From NCBI GenBank assembly GCA_021414005.1, contig JAIOPH010000034.1, forward strand, positions 62,001 to 126,000: DNA of 64,000 nucleotides, read 5' to 3'. Each line of letters starts with the position of its first letter. The first letter of the stretch is position 1. The notes under the pieces were generated by a model that was given only the letters and a program-made list of their open reading frames with translations, made no database searches and was not told the origin of the DNA. Positions 1 to 8,401 of the stretch are shown piece by piece. The DNA comes from Chthoniobacter sp. (GTDB lineage: Bacteria > Verrucomicrobiota > Verrucomicrobiia > Chthoniobacterales > Chthoniobacteraceae). A program made the translations under genes and the position numbers.

Positions 1-1146
1 GGCGCGCACGTCGAACTCATCGGCCCCCACGCCCGTGGTGTACCAAGCCTCGGTGCGCGGCAGGATGATCAGCGGCGTGACAGTGGTGACGAGGTAGAGG
101 TTGCCGAAGCTGTTTTCCACGAACCAGTCGTTGACCTGCCGCATCATGTCGTAGGCGGCGGTTTCCGTCTGCGGGTCGCGGTTGGATTCGGGAAAGGCCA
201 CGCGCATGTAAAGGAGCGAGCGCACGCCCGTGCTCTGCGTACTGGTGATGGCTGTGGTGGGTTTGGCCGCGCCGCCGCTGGAGCCTTCGCCAGCGACGAG
301 CTGCTCCTCGATGGCGTGGATGTGGCCGCCATCGCACAAATAGTGAATGGTGCCCTCGATTTCCACGGCGGGCGTCTGCTCGGAGATGGGCGGCAACGCG
401 CCGTCGGTGCGCGCGACGACGGTGGACTTGCCGGAGACCGGGCAAGTCTCGACCACGGGCCGGGCGGAATCGGGCACCTCGCCGTTTTCCAAAACGCGCA
501 GCGGCCGCTCATCCAGCGCCAGCGCGCGATCCACGGCGATGCCGCTGACGCTGATGGACTCGGTGGTCTGCTGCCGTGCGCGGCGCCCGAAGATGAACGC
601 ATGATACTTCGACCCTGCCGCCAGCCGCACCTCGCGCCGCACCGGCTGGTCTGCCTCCGGCGCACCATACGCGCCGAGCACCCCAAAAAATCCCTTCGCA
701 CTCACGCGCTCTTCCAGCAGTGAGACGACTTCGGCGGGCAACTGCCGCCGCACCACCATCGGCACGGCGTTCTCTAATGCCCGCCGCGGGTCCGCGGGGA
801 TCATTCGCGCGAGCACGCTGCGGCGCGCGGTAGCGAGCGAGCGTCCCTCGGCGAGAAGGCCGACGCGCTCCTCCCGCCCGGCTGCGAGATAGCGGGCGGA
901 CCAATCGTTGAACCGCGCAAACTCCACCGCCTCGTCGGCGCTTCCAGCCGATGTATCATATGTGGACGGAGGTGCGGCCGGGGACGGTGACACCGCGCCG
1001 ATGGCGTGAGGGTCCGCAGTGAGAGCGACCCGGTGTTCTTGTGGCGACGGCGCTCCGATCTGTGCCGGACGCAACGCCCAGTCGAGAAGCAGCGCCAGCA
1101 TCACAAGGCAGCCGAGGGCGACAACAAACCGGGGGGCGATTTTCAT
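1..1146 (-). CDS. Secreted zinc-metalloprotease-like protein, N-terminal part (runs off window)
   Basis: An open frame starts with ATG at 1146 and stays open for 382 codons to base 1, so the gene continues outside the window. Residues 1-25 form a signal peptide or membrane anchor (MKIAPRF, then a hydrophobic stretch). The next ~270 residues are an Ala/Arg/Glu-rich pro-region that resembles no family I know. From about residue 315 the sequence reads LLYMRVAFPES, then YDMMRQVNDWFVENSFGNLY and VTPLIILP. That is how the catalytic domain begins in secreted gametolysin-like (M11/M6-type) proteases common in Verrucomicrobia and Planctomycetes. The HExxH zinc motif would lie downstream and is not visible, so the protease call is an inference from the domain start. 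Confidence 0.6.
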   Translation of the reverse strand, partial: MKIAPRFVVALGCLVMLALLLDWALRPAQIGAPSPQEHRVALTADPHAIGAVSPSPAAPPSTYDTSAGSADEAVEFARFNDWSARYLAAGREERVGLLAEGRSLATARRSVLARMIPADPRRALENAVPMVVRRQLPAEVVSLLEERVSAKGFFGVLGAYGAPEADQPVRREVRLAAGSKYHAFIFGRRARQQTTESISVSGIAVDRALALDERPLRVLENGEVPDSARPVVETCPVSGKSTVVARTDGALPPISEQTPAVEIEGTIHYLCDGGHIHAIEEQLVAGEGSSGGAAKPTTAITSTQSTGVRSLLYMRVAFPESNRDPQTETAAYDMMRQVNDWFVENSFGNLYLVTTVTPLIILPRTEAWYTTGVGADEFDVRA

Positions 1147-1283
1147 ATTTTTTGGGGGTGCCTTAAAGAGGGAAGAAGGACGGGCCTGAGCATAGCTTTA
1201 TCTTCCATCGCTGCAACTTCCGCGCCGCACCGCGCGCGTGGATGAACGGGGTGGAAACCCCGCCGTCCTCCTCCGCCCTCCGC

Positions 1284-1934
1284 CTACGGCCCGAGGCGCT
1301 CGATCTTCCACCCGCCGCCCGGCTCCCGTGTGTAACGCAGGCGGTCATGCAGCCGGCTGCGGCGGCCTTGCCAAAACTCCAGCGTTGCCGGCGCGATCCG
1401 ATAGCCGCCCCAGTGCGGCGGACGCGGGATTTCCTCCTCTCCGTACTTCTCCAAAGCCGCGCGGAATTGCCGTTCGAGCTGCACGCGATCCGTCACTACT
1501 TCGCTCTGCGCGGAGGCCCACGCCCCGAGCTGACTGCTTGCGGGCCGCGATCGAAAATAGGCGTCGCTTTCCTCCGCCGAAGTTTTCTCGACCATCCCGG
1601 TGATATTCACCTGCCGCTCCAGCCCGGCCCACCAAAACGTCAGAGCCGCGCGCGAATTGTCCGCGAGTTGGCGAGCCTTGGCGCTGTCATAGTTCGTGAA
1701 AAAGGCGAACCCGCGCGCGTCGCAAATCTTGAGCAAGACCGTCCGCGTCCAAGGCTGGCCATCCGCGGAGACCGTCGCCAGCGTCATCGCATTTGGCTCC
1801 GAGATCTGCCGGTCCTGTGCCTCGTGAAGCCAGGCGTTGAACTGCGTGATCGGATCGGGATCAAGTTCCGTCCGTCGCAGCCCACGCTGTGCGTAGTCCT
1901 GACGGAGGGCGGCGAGTTCGGCGGCGGTCAGCAT
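1284..1934 (-). CDS. pdxH: Pyridoxamine 5'-phosphate oxidase
   Basis: FMN-dependent oxidase making pyridoxal 5'-phosphate from pyridoxine- or pyridoxamine-phosphate in the last step of vitamin B6 synthesis and salvage; cytosolic dimer. The 216 residues match the usual family length. Recognisable family motifs in order: the N-terminal DPITQFNAWLHEA, PNAMTLATVSADGQP, RTVLLKICDARGFAFFTNY (FMN phosphate binding), the WAGLERQVNITG segment, SDAYFRSRP and the C-terminal EFWQGRRSRLHDR ending in a short Pro-containing tail. It stands alone: 67 bp separate it from the response-regulator stop upstream on the same strand. A perfect small hairpin lies just downstream (1247-1262) but has no U-tract. Confidence 0.95.
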   Translation of the reverse strand: MLTAAELAALRQDYAQRGLRRTELDPDPITQFNAWLHEAQDRQISEPNAMTLATVSADGQPWTRTVLLKICDARGFAFFTNYDSAKARQLADNSRAALTFWWAGLERQVNITGMVEKTSAEESDAYFRSRPASSQLGAWASAQSEVVTDRVQLERQFRAALEKYGEEEIPRPPHWGGYRIAPATLEFWQGRRSRLHDRLRYTREPGGGWKIERLGP

Positions 1935-2001
1935 CGAACGACTTGGAATTTAGGAAACGCGGGCGACCGGCTCCCAAAAAATCCAACCTCCCAAATTTTC
2001 C

Positions 2002-2442
2002 TCACCCCTTCACCGGCGGCAGCTCCACAATCTCGAACCAGTACTTCTCCAGCGTCTGCAAAATATCGACGAGCGCCTCGAAGGTCACCGGCTTCACGAT
2101 GTAGCTGTTCACGCCGAGATCGTAGCTTTTGTAAACATCCTCGTCGGCCTTCGAAGTAGTGAGCACCACGACAGGAATCTGGCGCAGCACCGGGTCGCTC
2201 TTGAGTTCCTTGAGCACGGTGCGTCCATCTTTGCGCGGCATGTTCAGGTCGAGCAGGATCAGGCCGGGACGCGGAGCCTCGGCCGGTGGCGCATACTTGC
2301 CCTGCTTGCGGAGGTAATCCATCAGCTCTTCGCCGTGTTCGACGTAACGGACATCATTAATCAGGCGGCCTTCCTCAAAGGCATCCTGGGTCAGGCGGCG
2401 GTCGTCGGCGTCGTCATCGGCCATCAAAATGGTAATCGGCAT
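2002..2442 (-). CDS. Single-domain response regulator (Rcp1/CheY-like)
   Basis: A 146-residue receiver domain with no output domain. Acidic pocket ADDDADD (residues 8-14), phospho-acceptor Asp65 in LILLDLNMP, Thr95/Thr96 in VVLTTS and Lys117 in YIVKP are all present. The insertion between helix 1 and the DLNMP strand and the DRRLTQDAFEE helix resemble receivers of the Rcp1 type that pair with phytochrome-like and other hybrid-free kinases. It is translationally linked to the histidine kinase: an upstream ATG at 2457 overlaps the kinase stop (ATGAATAG), while the start chosen here (MPITILMADD) lies 7 nt after it; both are possible. With no DNA-binding domain, its output must be protein-protein contact or phosphorelay. 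Confidence 0.9.
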   Translation of the reverse strand: MPITILMADDDADDRRLTQDAFEEGRLINDVRYVEHGEELMDYLRKQGKYAPPAEAPRPGLILLDLNMPRKDGRTVLKELKSDPVLRQIPVVVLTTSKADEDVYKSYDLGVNSYIVKPVTFEALVDILQTLEKYWFEIVELPPVKG

Positions 2443-2449
2443 GGCATCT

Positions 2450-4276
2450 CTATTCATGGGTTGTGGAGGCGAGTTGTTTGATCGGGAGCGTGATGGTGAA
2501 AGTCGCGCCGCCCGATGGGCCACTGTGTGCCACAATCGTCCCGCCGTGCCTATCAGTAATTTTCCGACACACCGCCAGCCCGATGCCGGTGCCCTCATAT
2601 TCGGAGCGCGTGTGCAGGCGCTGAAAAACCACGAAAATCTGCTCGGCGAAGCACGCCTCAAAACCGATGCCATTATCCTGCACCACGATCTCGCAAAGCG
2701 CCGCGCCGGAAGTCGCTCCGGTAATCAGCGGCTCCATCGGCGTGTAAATGCGGGAGGTCACCGTGACGACGGGAACCTCTCCCGGACGCTGAAACTTGAG
2801 CGCATTGCTGATCAGATTTTGAAAAAGCTGCTGCATTTGTACGGGGTCGCCCTGAATCACCGGCAGGTCGCCGATTTGCACGCGGGCGTTCTTCTGCTCG
2901 ATCGCCACCTCCAGATCGGAGACCACCCCGAGCGCGATGTCGCGCAACGCGCAATCCACAAACGGCAGCGCCCGACTCGTTACCCGCGAGAGTTTTAACA
3001 GGTCCTGAATGAGCACCTGCATGCGCTGCGCCGCACCCTCCATGCGCGTGAGGTAATCCATCCCCTGAACGCCCAGCGCCTCCGCGCATTTCGCCCGCAG
3101 CCTTCCGCCAAATGCCTGAATTTTTCGCAGCGGCTCCTGCAAATCATGCGATGCCACCGACGCAAAATTCTTCAGCTCCGAGTTGCTCCGTTCGAGTTGT
3201 CCCGCGAAGCGCCGCAACTGTTCTTCATCCGCCTTCCGGGCGCTGATGTTCGCGGCGATGCCCACCAGCCCGATGATCCGTCCGCCGGGATCGCGCAGCG
3301 GCACCTTCGTCGTCTGGAGCCATATCTCCCGCCCGTCCGGCCCGACAACGGCGTCCTCGCGTTTGAGGATGCGCTCCCCCGTTTCGATAACGAAGCGGTC
3401 GTCGTCGTGATAGCGCGAAGCGTCTTCCTCCGGAAAATAATCGAAAACCGTGCGACCCTCGACCCCCTCCCCGCTGCAGGAAATCGCGCTGCGGTGCGCT
3501 TCGTTGTCGAGGATGAAGCGCCCCGTGAGGTCTTTCACGAAAACGTGATCCGGGATCGTGTTGATGATGCTCCGCAACAAATTGTGTTCCGCCGCCAGCG
3601 CCGCCTCCGCCCGACGCCGCGCCGCGATGTCTCGCAGGATCAGGACGCAAGCCCAAACCAACGCGAGAAAAGTAAAAATGCCGCCCGCGAGAATCGTCGC
3701 CGTGGTCGCCTTTCCCACCCGCCCGGTGAACTCTGCGCGCTCCGTCAGCAGCGCCTGCTGCTCGTTGTTAAAATCTGCCAGCAGCTTCTGAATTTCCCGC
3801 GTCACCCGCTCCGTCTCCCCCTTCGCGAAAAGGGCCACGGCTTCGTCTCCCTTCAGAGTGCGCCGCGCCTCGATTTCCTCACGTTGGAGTTTAAAGCTCG
3901 TTTGAATCAGCCTGAGCAGGCGATTCAGCTTCAGTGTCTGCTGCGGTGCGTCCGCCGTGTCCACTTTGAGGGTATTGAAATTCCGAATCACCTCGCCCTG
4001 AGCGTCCGTGTAGCCACGCAGCAAATTCTCATCGCCCTTGATCAGGAACCCACGCCGCCCCGCTTCCATCTCCATGAGATGCCGCAGCGTCCGCTCCTCC
4101 GTTTCCATTACCTTCCTCGTCTGCGCCACCAGTTCCGCATTCCTGATGAACGCCCGCGTGCTTCGCAAACTCACATAGCCGATGATCCCCAGCATCGTCA
4201 GCACCAGCGCAAAACTAAGCACGACCTTGCGCCGGATGGAAAAGCGGGACCGTGGTTTGGCGGGAGACATGGGCAA
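2450..4276 (-). CDS. CHASE3-PAS sensor histidine kinase
   Basis: Membrane-bound sensor kinase of 608 residues. TM1 is at about 17-36 and TM2 at about 193-214, flanking a ~155-residue periplasmic helical region of CHASE3 type (EERTLRHLMEMEAGRRGFLIKG at about 61-80 is characteristic). A cytoplasmic PAS domain follows (about 232-345, DHVFVKDLTGRFI...IVGIAANISARK), then HisKA with phospho-His377 in SHDLQEPLRK. The HATPase has an N box NLISNALKF (487-495), G1 DNGIGF (534-539) and G2 GTGIGLA (562-568). The SHDLQEPL form of the H box and the companion receiver resemble the phytochrome-type kinase/Rcp pairing. The start could be Met1 or Met3. The signal sensed is unknown. Confidence 0.93.
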   Translation of the reverse strand: MPMSPAKPRSRFSIRRKVVLSFALVLTMLGIIGYVSLRSTRAFIRNAELVAQTRKVMETEERTLRHLMEMEAGRRGFLIKGDENLLRGYTDAQGEVIRNFNTLKVDTADAPQQTLKLNRLLRLIQTSFKLQREEIEARRTLKGDEAVALFAKGETERVTREIQKLLADFNNEQQALLTERAEFTGRVGKATTATILAGGIFTFLALVWACVLILRDIAARRRAEAALAAEHNLLRSIINTIPDHVFVKDLTGRFILDNEAHRSAISCSGEGVEGRTVFDYFPEEDASRYHDDDRFVIETGERILKREDAVVGPDGREIWLQTTKVPLRDPGGRIIGLVGIAANISARKADEEQLRRFAGQLERSNSELKNFASVASHDLQEPLRKIQAFGGRLRAKCAEALGVQGMDYLTRMEGAAQRMQVLIQDLLKLSRVTSRALPFVDCALRDIALGVVSDLEVAIEQKNARVQIGDLPVIQGDPVQMQQLFQNLISNALKFQRPGEVPVVTVTSRIYTPMEPLITGATSGAALCEIVVQDNGIGFEACFAEQIFVVFQRLHTRSEYEGTGIGLAVCRKITDRHGGTIVAHSGPSGGATFTITLPIKQLASTTHE

Positions 4277-4375
4277 AAGGTTATTGCGGAAAGCAAAATC
4301 CGCGCGCGAAAAAAACGCGTTTACAACAAATCCCGCGAAAACACTTCAGCGGGCCCAATCCGCACCCAACGCAAC

Positions 4376-7000
4376 CTAAACCAGGCTTCCGAAGCGCGAG
4401 AGTTGAAGAACCGGCTCGCCAGCCTCGCGGGAGGCGGCGAGGTCGATGGCAAACTCGGCAACCCAGTCGTTCGCCTCGGCGGGATCGACGAGCATCTGTT
4501 GCACACACCAGGTGCGCTTGTCGTCGGAGGGCGTAACGTAGGTGTGCCGGAGGTTGCGGGCTTCGGGGTCGAGCCGGAGGTATTCGTGATCCGCGTGATA
4601 CGCCTCGAACGCGCGGCGGAGACGCTCTGCGGTCCAGGGTTCGTCGTTGGGCAAAGGCCGCGCGTTGACGCTGGCGAGCGCGGGTTCGAGATCACCGCTG
4701 ATTAGCGCGCGCAGAAAAGTGAAGATGCGGTTGCGGATCGCGGCGGTGAAGGCCTTCGCGTCGCTGGTGATGTCGCGGGCGGCCTCCTCGGCGCCGGGCG
4801 GACGGACCTCGGTCTGTTCGCCGCGCGGGACGTAGTTGGGGTCGCGCATCTTTTCCCACTCCTCGAGCAGGCTGGAATCAATCTGCCGGAGCATCGTGGC
4901 GAGATAGAGTTCCATCTCGCGGAGCGTGTCGTTTTTGGCGTCGTCGGGGACGGTTTGCGCGAGCACTTTAAATACGCCGGAAAGGTGCCGCAGCAGCAAT
5001 CCCTCGGCGCGCTGAAGGTCGTAGATTTTGATGTAGTCGGCAAACGAGCGAAACTCCTCGAACATTTCCCGCGCGATGGATTTCGGGCGGATGTTTTCCT
5101 GGCCGACCCACGGATGCCTGGCAGCGAAGGCGTTGAAGGTCGAGTAGAAGAAATCGCGGTTGGGCTTCGGGTATTCGAGCTTCTCCAGTTCCTCCATGCG
5201 CTGGTTGCAGTCGAGGCCCTGCGCCTTCATTTCGGCAACCGCCTGGCCCTTCACCCGATCGAGTTGCTTGCGCAAGATAAGGTCGGGGTCTTCGAGGATG
5301 GACTCGACAAGCGTGAGCACCACGAGCGCGTAGTCGGGTGCCTGCGGGTCCATGAGAGAGAGCGTGTCGTGGACGTAAAGCGAGAGCGTCTGGTTCATCG
5401 AGAAGTCATCCTGCAGCGCTACGTTCACACGGACCTTCGCCCCCTCAATGGTCTGCGGGATGAACTCGATGATCCCCCGCTCCACCAGCGCGCGGAAGAG
5501 CTGCCAGCCGCGCCGCGTCAGCGCCCGTTTGGCCTTCGGCGTTTCATGGCAGCGCGCGAGGATTTCCCGCATCGCCCGGCAACCATCGGTCGGGCGACTG
5601 AGCACGTTCAGCAGCATGCCGTGGTTGATTTGAAACTGGCTCGTCAGCCGCTCCGGCGGTGCGGCAATCAGGCGCGCGAAGGTCTTCTCGTCCCAATTCA
5701 CAAATCCGCGCTCCGGCGGTTTGCGCTTCACAAACTTCTTCGCCTTTTGCTCCAGCAGCAGATTCTCGATGGCGTGCGCCGGAGCCTGGGCAACCACCCA
5801 GCCGACCTCGTCGAATCCCTTCCGCCCCGCGCGTCCGCTGACTTGGTGAAAATCCCGCGCGCTCAGAATCGCGGTCTTCTCGCCGCTGTATTTGCAAAGC
5901 TGCGTAAAGAGCACAGTTCGAATCGGCACATTGATCCCGACGCCGAGCGTGTCCGTGCCGCAGATGACTTTGAGCAGACCGCGCTGCGCGAGCTGCTCCA
6001 CCAGCACGCGATACTTTGGCAGCAGTCCGGCGTGATGCAGCCCGATCCCGTGCCGCAGCCACTTCCTGATCTCCGGCCCGTACGGACTTGTGAACTTGAA
6101 CCTCTCCAGCGCGTGCGCGATCCGCTCCTTCTCCTCGCGCGTGCAGACATTCGTGCTCATGAAATCCTGCGCGCTCTGCCCCGCTTCGAGCTGCGTGAAA
6201 TGCACGACATAGACCGGCGCTTTTCCACCGGTCACCAGCACCTCCAGCGTCTGCGCCAGCGGCGTCTCCGCGTAGGAAAACTCCAGCGGCACAGGCCGCT
6301 CCCGCGAGGCGATGGTCACGGTCTCGCGGCCATTGAGCCGCTTCAGTTCCTCTTGGAAAAAAGCCGTCTCACCGAGCGTCGCCGACATCAGCAGAAAGCG
6401 CGTGCGCGCGAGCGTGAGCAGCGGCACCTGCCAGGCCACGCCACGGTCGCGGTCGGCGTAGTAGTGAAACTCGTCCATCACCACATCATCCACCCGTGCG
6501 TTCGCGCCTTCGCGCAGCGCGATGTTCGCGAGAATCTCCGCCGTGCAGCATAGGATGGGCGCATCGCGATTCACCGTCGCGTCGCCCGTGCTCAGCCCTA
6601 CGTTTTCCGGCCCAAACTCGCGGCACAGCGCCAGCCACTTTTCATTCACCAGCGCCTTGATCGGGCAGGTGTAAACCGACCGCCGCCCCTGCGCCAAACT
6701 CTTGAAATGCAACGCCGCCGCGACCAGCGACTTCCCGGACCCGGTGGGCGTATTGAGGATCACATTCTTTTCGTCGAACAATTCCAAAATCGCCGCCTCC
6801 TGCGCCGGATAAAGCGTCAGCTTGCGCGCCGCGAGGTGGTCGAGGAAAAGGCCGAGCAGTGTCCCGTTGTCGGCCGCGCGATCGGGCGGCGGAAGTGGAT
6901 GGAGAGCAGCGGACATGATGTCGGAAGTCAGCGCGGGCGCCGGGGCGGAAACTTGAGTAGCGGACGGCGGGAATTTTTGCGCGGCACTCATGGCGCGCAC
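4376..7000 (-). CDS. Superfamily II DExH helicase, Ski2-like with DUF3516-type C-terminus
   Basis: An 874-residue ATP-dependent helicase. Walker A TPTGSGKS (84-91), motif II DEFH (176-179), motif III SAT (206-208), motif V GTDTLGVGINVP (about 348-359) and motif VI QVSGRAGRKG (386-395) are intact. The long C-terminal half, with LYVHDTLSLMDP and DDKRTWCVQQMLVDP near the end, resembles the DUF3516-type helicases related to Ski2/Mtr4 RNA helicases; substrate RNA versus DNA cannot be told from sequence. The first ~40 residues are Pro/Ala-rich and poorly conserved in character, so translation might begin later (Met4 or Met29). It lies 20 bp behind the glycogen synthase gene on the same strand and is probably cotranscribed with it. 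Confidence 0.88.
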   Translation of the reverse strand: MRAMSAAQKFPPSATQVSAPAPALTSDIMSAALHPLPPPDRAADNGTLLGLFLDHLAARKLTLYPAQEAAILELFDEKNVILNTPTGSGKSLVAAALHFKSLAQGRRSVYTCPIKALVNEKWLALCREFGPENVGLSTGDATVNRDAPILCCTAEILANIALREGANARVDDVVMDEFHYYADRDRGVAWQVPLLTLARTRFLLMSATLGETAFFQEELKRLNGRETVTIASRERPVPLEFSYAETPLAQTLEVLVTGGKAPVYVVHFTQLEAGQSAQDFMSTNVCTREEKERIAHALERFKFTSPYGPEIRKWLRHGIGLHHAGLLPKYRVLVEQLAQRGLLKVICGTDTLGVGINVPIRTVLFTQLCKYSGEKTAILSARDFHQVSGRAGRKGFDEVGWVVAQAPAHAIENLLLEQKAKKFVKRKPPERGFVNWDEKTFARLIAAPPERLTSQFQINHGMLLNVLSRPTDGCRAMREILARCHETPKAKRALTRRGWQLFRALVERGIIEFIPQTIEGAKVRVNVALQDDFSMNQTLSLYVHDTLSLMDPQAPDYALVVLTLVESILEDPDLILRKQLDRVKGQAVAEMKAQGLDCNQRMEELEKLEYPKPNRDFFYSTFNAFAARHPWVGQENIRPKSIAREMFEEFRSFADYIKIYDLQRAEGLLLRHLSGVFKVLAQTVPDDAKNDTLREMELYLATMLRQIDSSLLEEWEKMRDPNYVPRGEQTEVRPPGAEEAARDITSDAKAFTAAIRNRIFTFLRALISGDLEPALASVNARPLPNDEPWTAERLRRAFEAYHADHEYLRLDPEARNLRHTYVTPSDDKRTWCVQQMLVDPAEANDWVAEFAIDLAASREAGEPVLQLSRFGSLV

Positions 7001-7020
7001 CCAACGGGATCAACGGTTGT

Positions 7021-8253
7021 TCAGAAAACCTGCGTCCGTTTTTCCACGAGGGTGGAGTAGAGGTCGCGAACCTGCCAGGCGATGGCGGACCAACTGAATT
7101 TTTCCTCCGCCCGACGCCGTCCCGCCTGGCCAAACTCCGCGCAGCGCGCGGGATCGGCCATCAGGCTGTTGATCCGCGCGGCGAGGTCGCGGGCGAATTG
7201 TTCGGGATGGAGCGCCTCGAAAGGGCTCGCGGACATTTGCTCGAGAGGAACGAGCCAGCCGGTTTCGCCCGGCACCACGACTTCCTTGATGCCGCCGACA
7301 GCACTGGCGACGACGGCGGTTTCGCAGGCCATGGCTTCGAGGTTGATGATGCCGAAGGGCTCGTAAATGGACGGGCAGACGAAAACGGAGGCGTGGGAAT
7401 ACAGCTCGATCTTTTCGGGGTTCGTGACCATTTGCTCGATCCACAGGATGCCCGGCCGCACGGCCTGCGCGGCGGCCACGGCAGCCTGCATCTCGGCTGC
7501 GATCTCCGGCGTGTCGGGCGCGCCAGCACAGAGCACTATCTGAAAGCCCGGATCGAGATGCCAGATGGCGTTCACGAGATGGATGATGCCTTTCTGCCGG
7601 GTAATGCGTCCAACGAAGAGGACGTACGGCCTGCGCGGGTCGATGCCGTATTTCTCCAGCGCGGTGGTGGTGGTCACGGGCCGGTATTCGTCGAGGTCGA
7701 TGCCATTGTAGATGACGGGGACGCGATCGGCGGGGACATGGAAAAGGCGGAGGATGTCGGCGCGCGTTTCGGCGCTGACGGCAATGACGGCGTCGGCCAT
7801 TTCGATGGCCGTTTTTTCCACCCAGCAGGAAAAGTCGTAGCCGCCGCCGAGCTGCTCGCGTTTCCACGGACGCAGCGGCTCCAGCGAATGGACGGTTATA
7901 ACCATCGGGATGCCGTAGTTGAGCTTGGCCAGGATGCCACCGAGGTGCGTGTACCAGGTGTGCAAATGCACGATGTCGGCATCGATGGCGGTGGTGTTCC
8001 AGTCGAGCCCGCGCTGGATGGCACCGAAGACGGAGTGAAGATTTTTCGGTGCAGTGTAGGCGGAGCTATCGAGGCCGAAACCGGTGGCATGCAGCATGGG
8101 CGCGGTCACGCGCGCCTCGCGGTGTTCCTGGCCGTAACAGCGCACCTCCACATCCATGAGCTTCGCGAGTTCGCGCGAAAGGTAGTCCACATGGACGCCG
8201 GCACCGCCGTAGATGGTGGGCGGGTACTCGTTGGTAAGGAAAAGAGTTTTCAT
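7021..8253 (-). CDS. glgM: GT4-family glycogen synthase / alpha-maltose-1-phosphate synthase
   Basis: A 410-residue GT-B glycosyltransferase of the actinobacterial GlgA/GlgM type, shorter than the ~480-residue GT5 GlgA of enterics. The N-terminus MKTLFLTNEYPPTIYGGAGVH carries the nucleotide-sugar loop. HLHTWYTHLGG and ITVHSLEPLRPWK are family landmarks. The C-terminal Rossmann half has FVGRITRQKGI and the GT4 signature EPFGIINLEAMACETAVVAS. Homologs use ADP-glucose to elongate glycogen or to make maltose-1-phosphate for the GlgE route; which one cannot be decided from this gene alone. No other glg genes are in the window. No strong ribosome-binding site is visible before the ATG. Confidence 0.87.
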   Translation of the reverse strand: MKTLFLTNEYPPTIYGGAGVHVDYLSRELAKLMDVEVRCYGQEHREARVTAPMLHATGFGLDSSAYTAPKNLHSVFGAIQRGLDWNTTAIDADIVHLHTWYTHLGGILAKLNYGIPMVITVHSLEPLRPWKREQLGGGYDFSCWVEKTAIEMADAVIAVSAETRADILRLFHVPADRVPVIYNGIDLDEYRPVTTTTALEKYGIDPRRPYVLFVGRITRQKGIIHLVNAIWHLDPGFQIVLCAGAPDTPEIAAEMQAAVAAAQAVRPGILWIEQMVTNPEKIELYSHASVFVCPSIYEPFGIINLEAMACETAVVASAVGGIKEVVVPGETGWLVPLEQMSASPFEALHPEQFARDLAARINSLMADPARCAEFGQAGRRRAEEKFSWSAIAWQVRDLYSTLVEKRTQVF

Positions 8254-8401
8254 GCGCGGGATGTTCTTCTGCCCGGACGCTCACCGCGAGTCCAGTGCGG
8301 CGTCGGCGCGCCGCCGCTTCCTACATCACGAGCGGCTCGGCATTTTGCATTTCCTCGCTCGTGCAGTTTCGCGGATAAAAGCGGAAACTCCGCCTCATGA
8401 T

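Noticed and set aside
1247..1262. Perfect hairpin CGGGGT-GGAA-ACCCCG after pdxH
   Set aside because: No U-tract in either direction and only 6 bp of stem; could be chance in GC-rich DNA.
1242..2159. A 305-codon plus-strand frame
   Set aside because: Antisense to pdxH and the response regulator; Arg/Pro-rich with no recognisable domain.
8327..8363. 8-bp inverted repeat CACGAGCG...CGCTCGTG between hppA and the glycogen synthase gene
   Set aside because: Loop of 21 nt and no T-tract or known operator match; hppA lies upstream and ends further along in the other sense of use, so function is unsupported.
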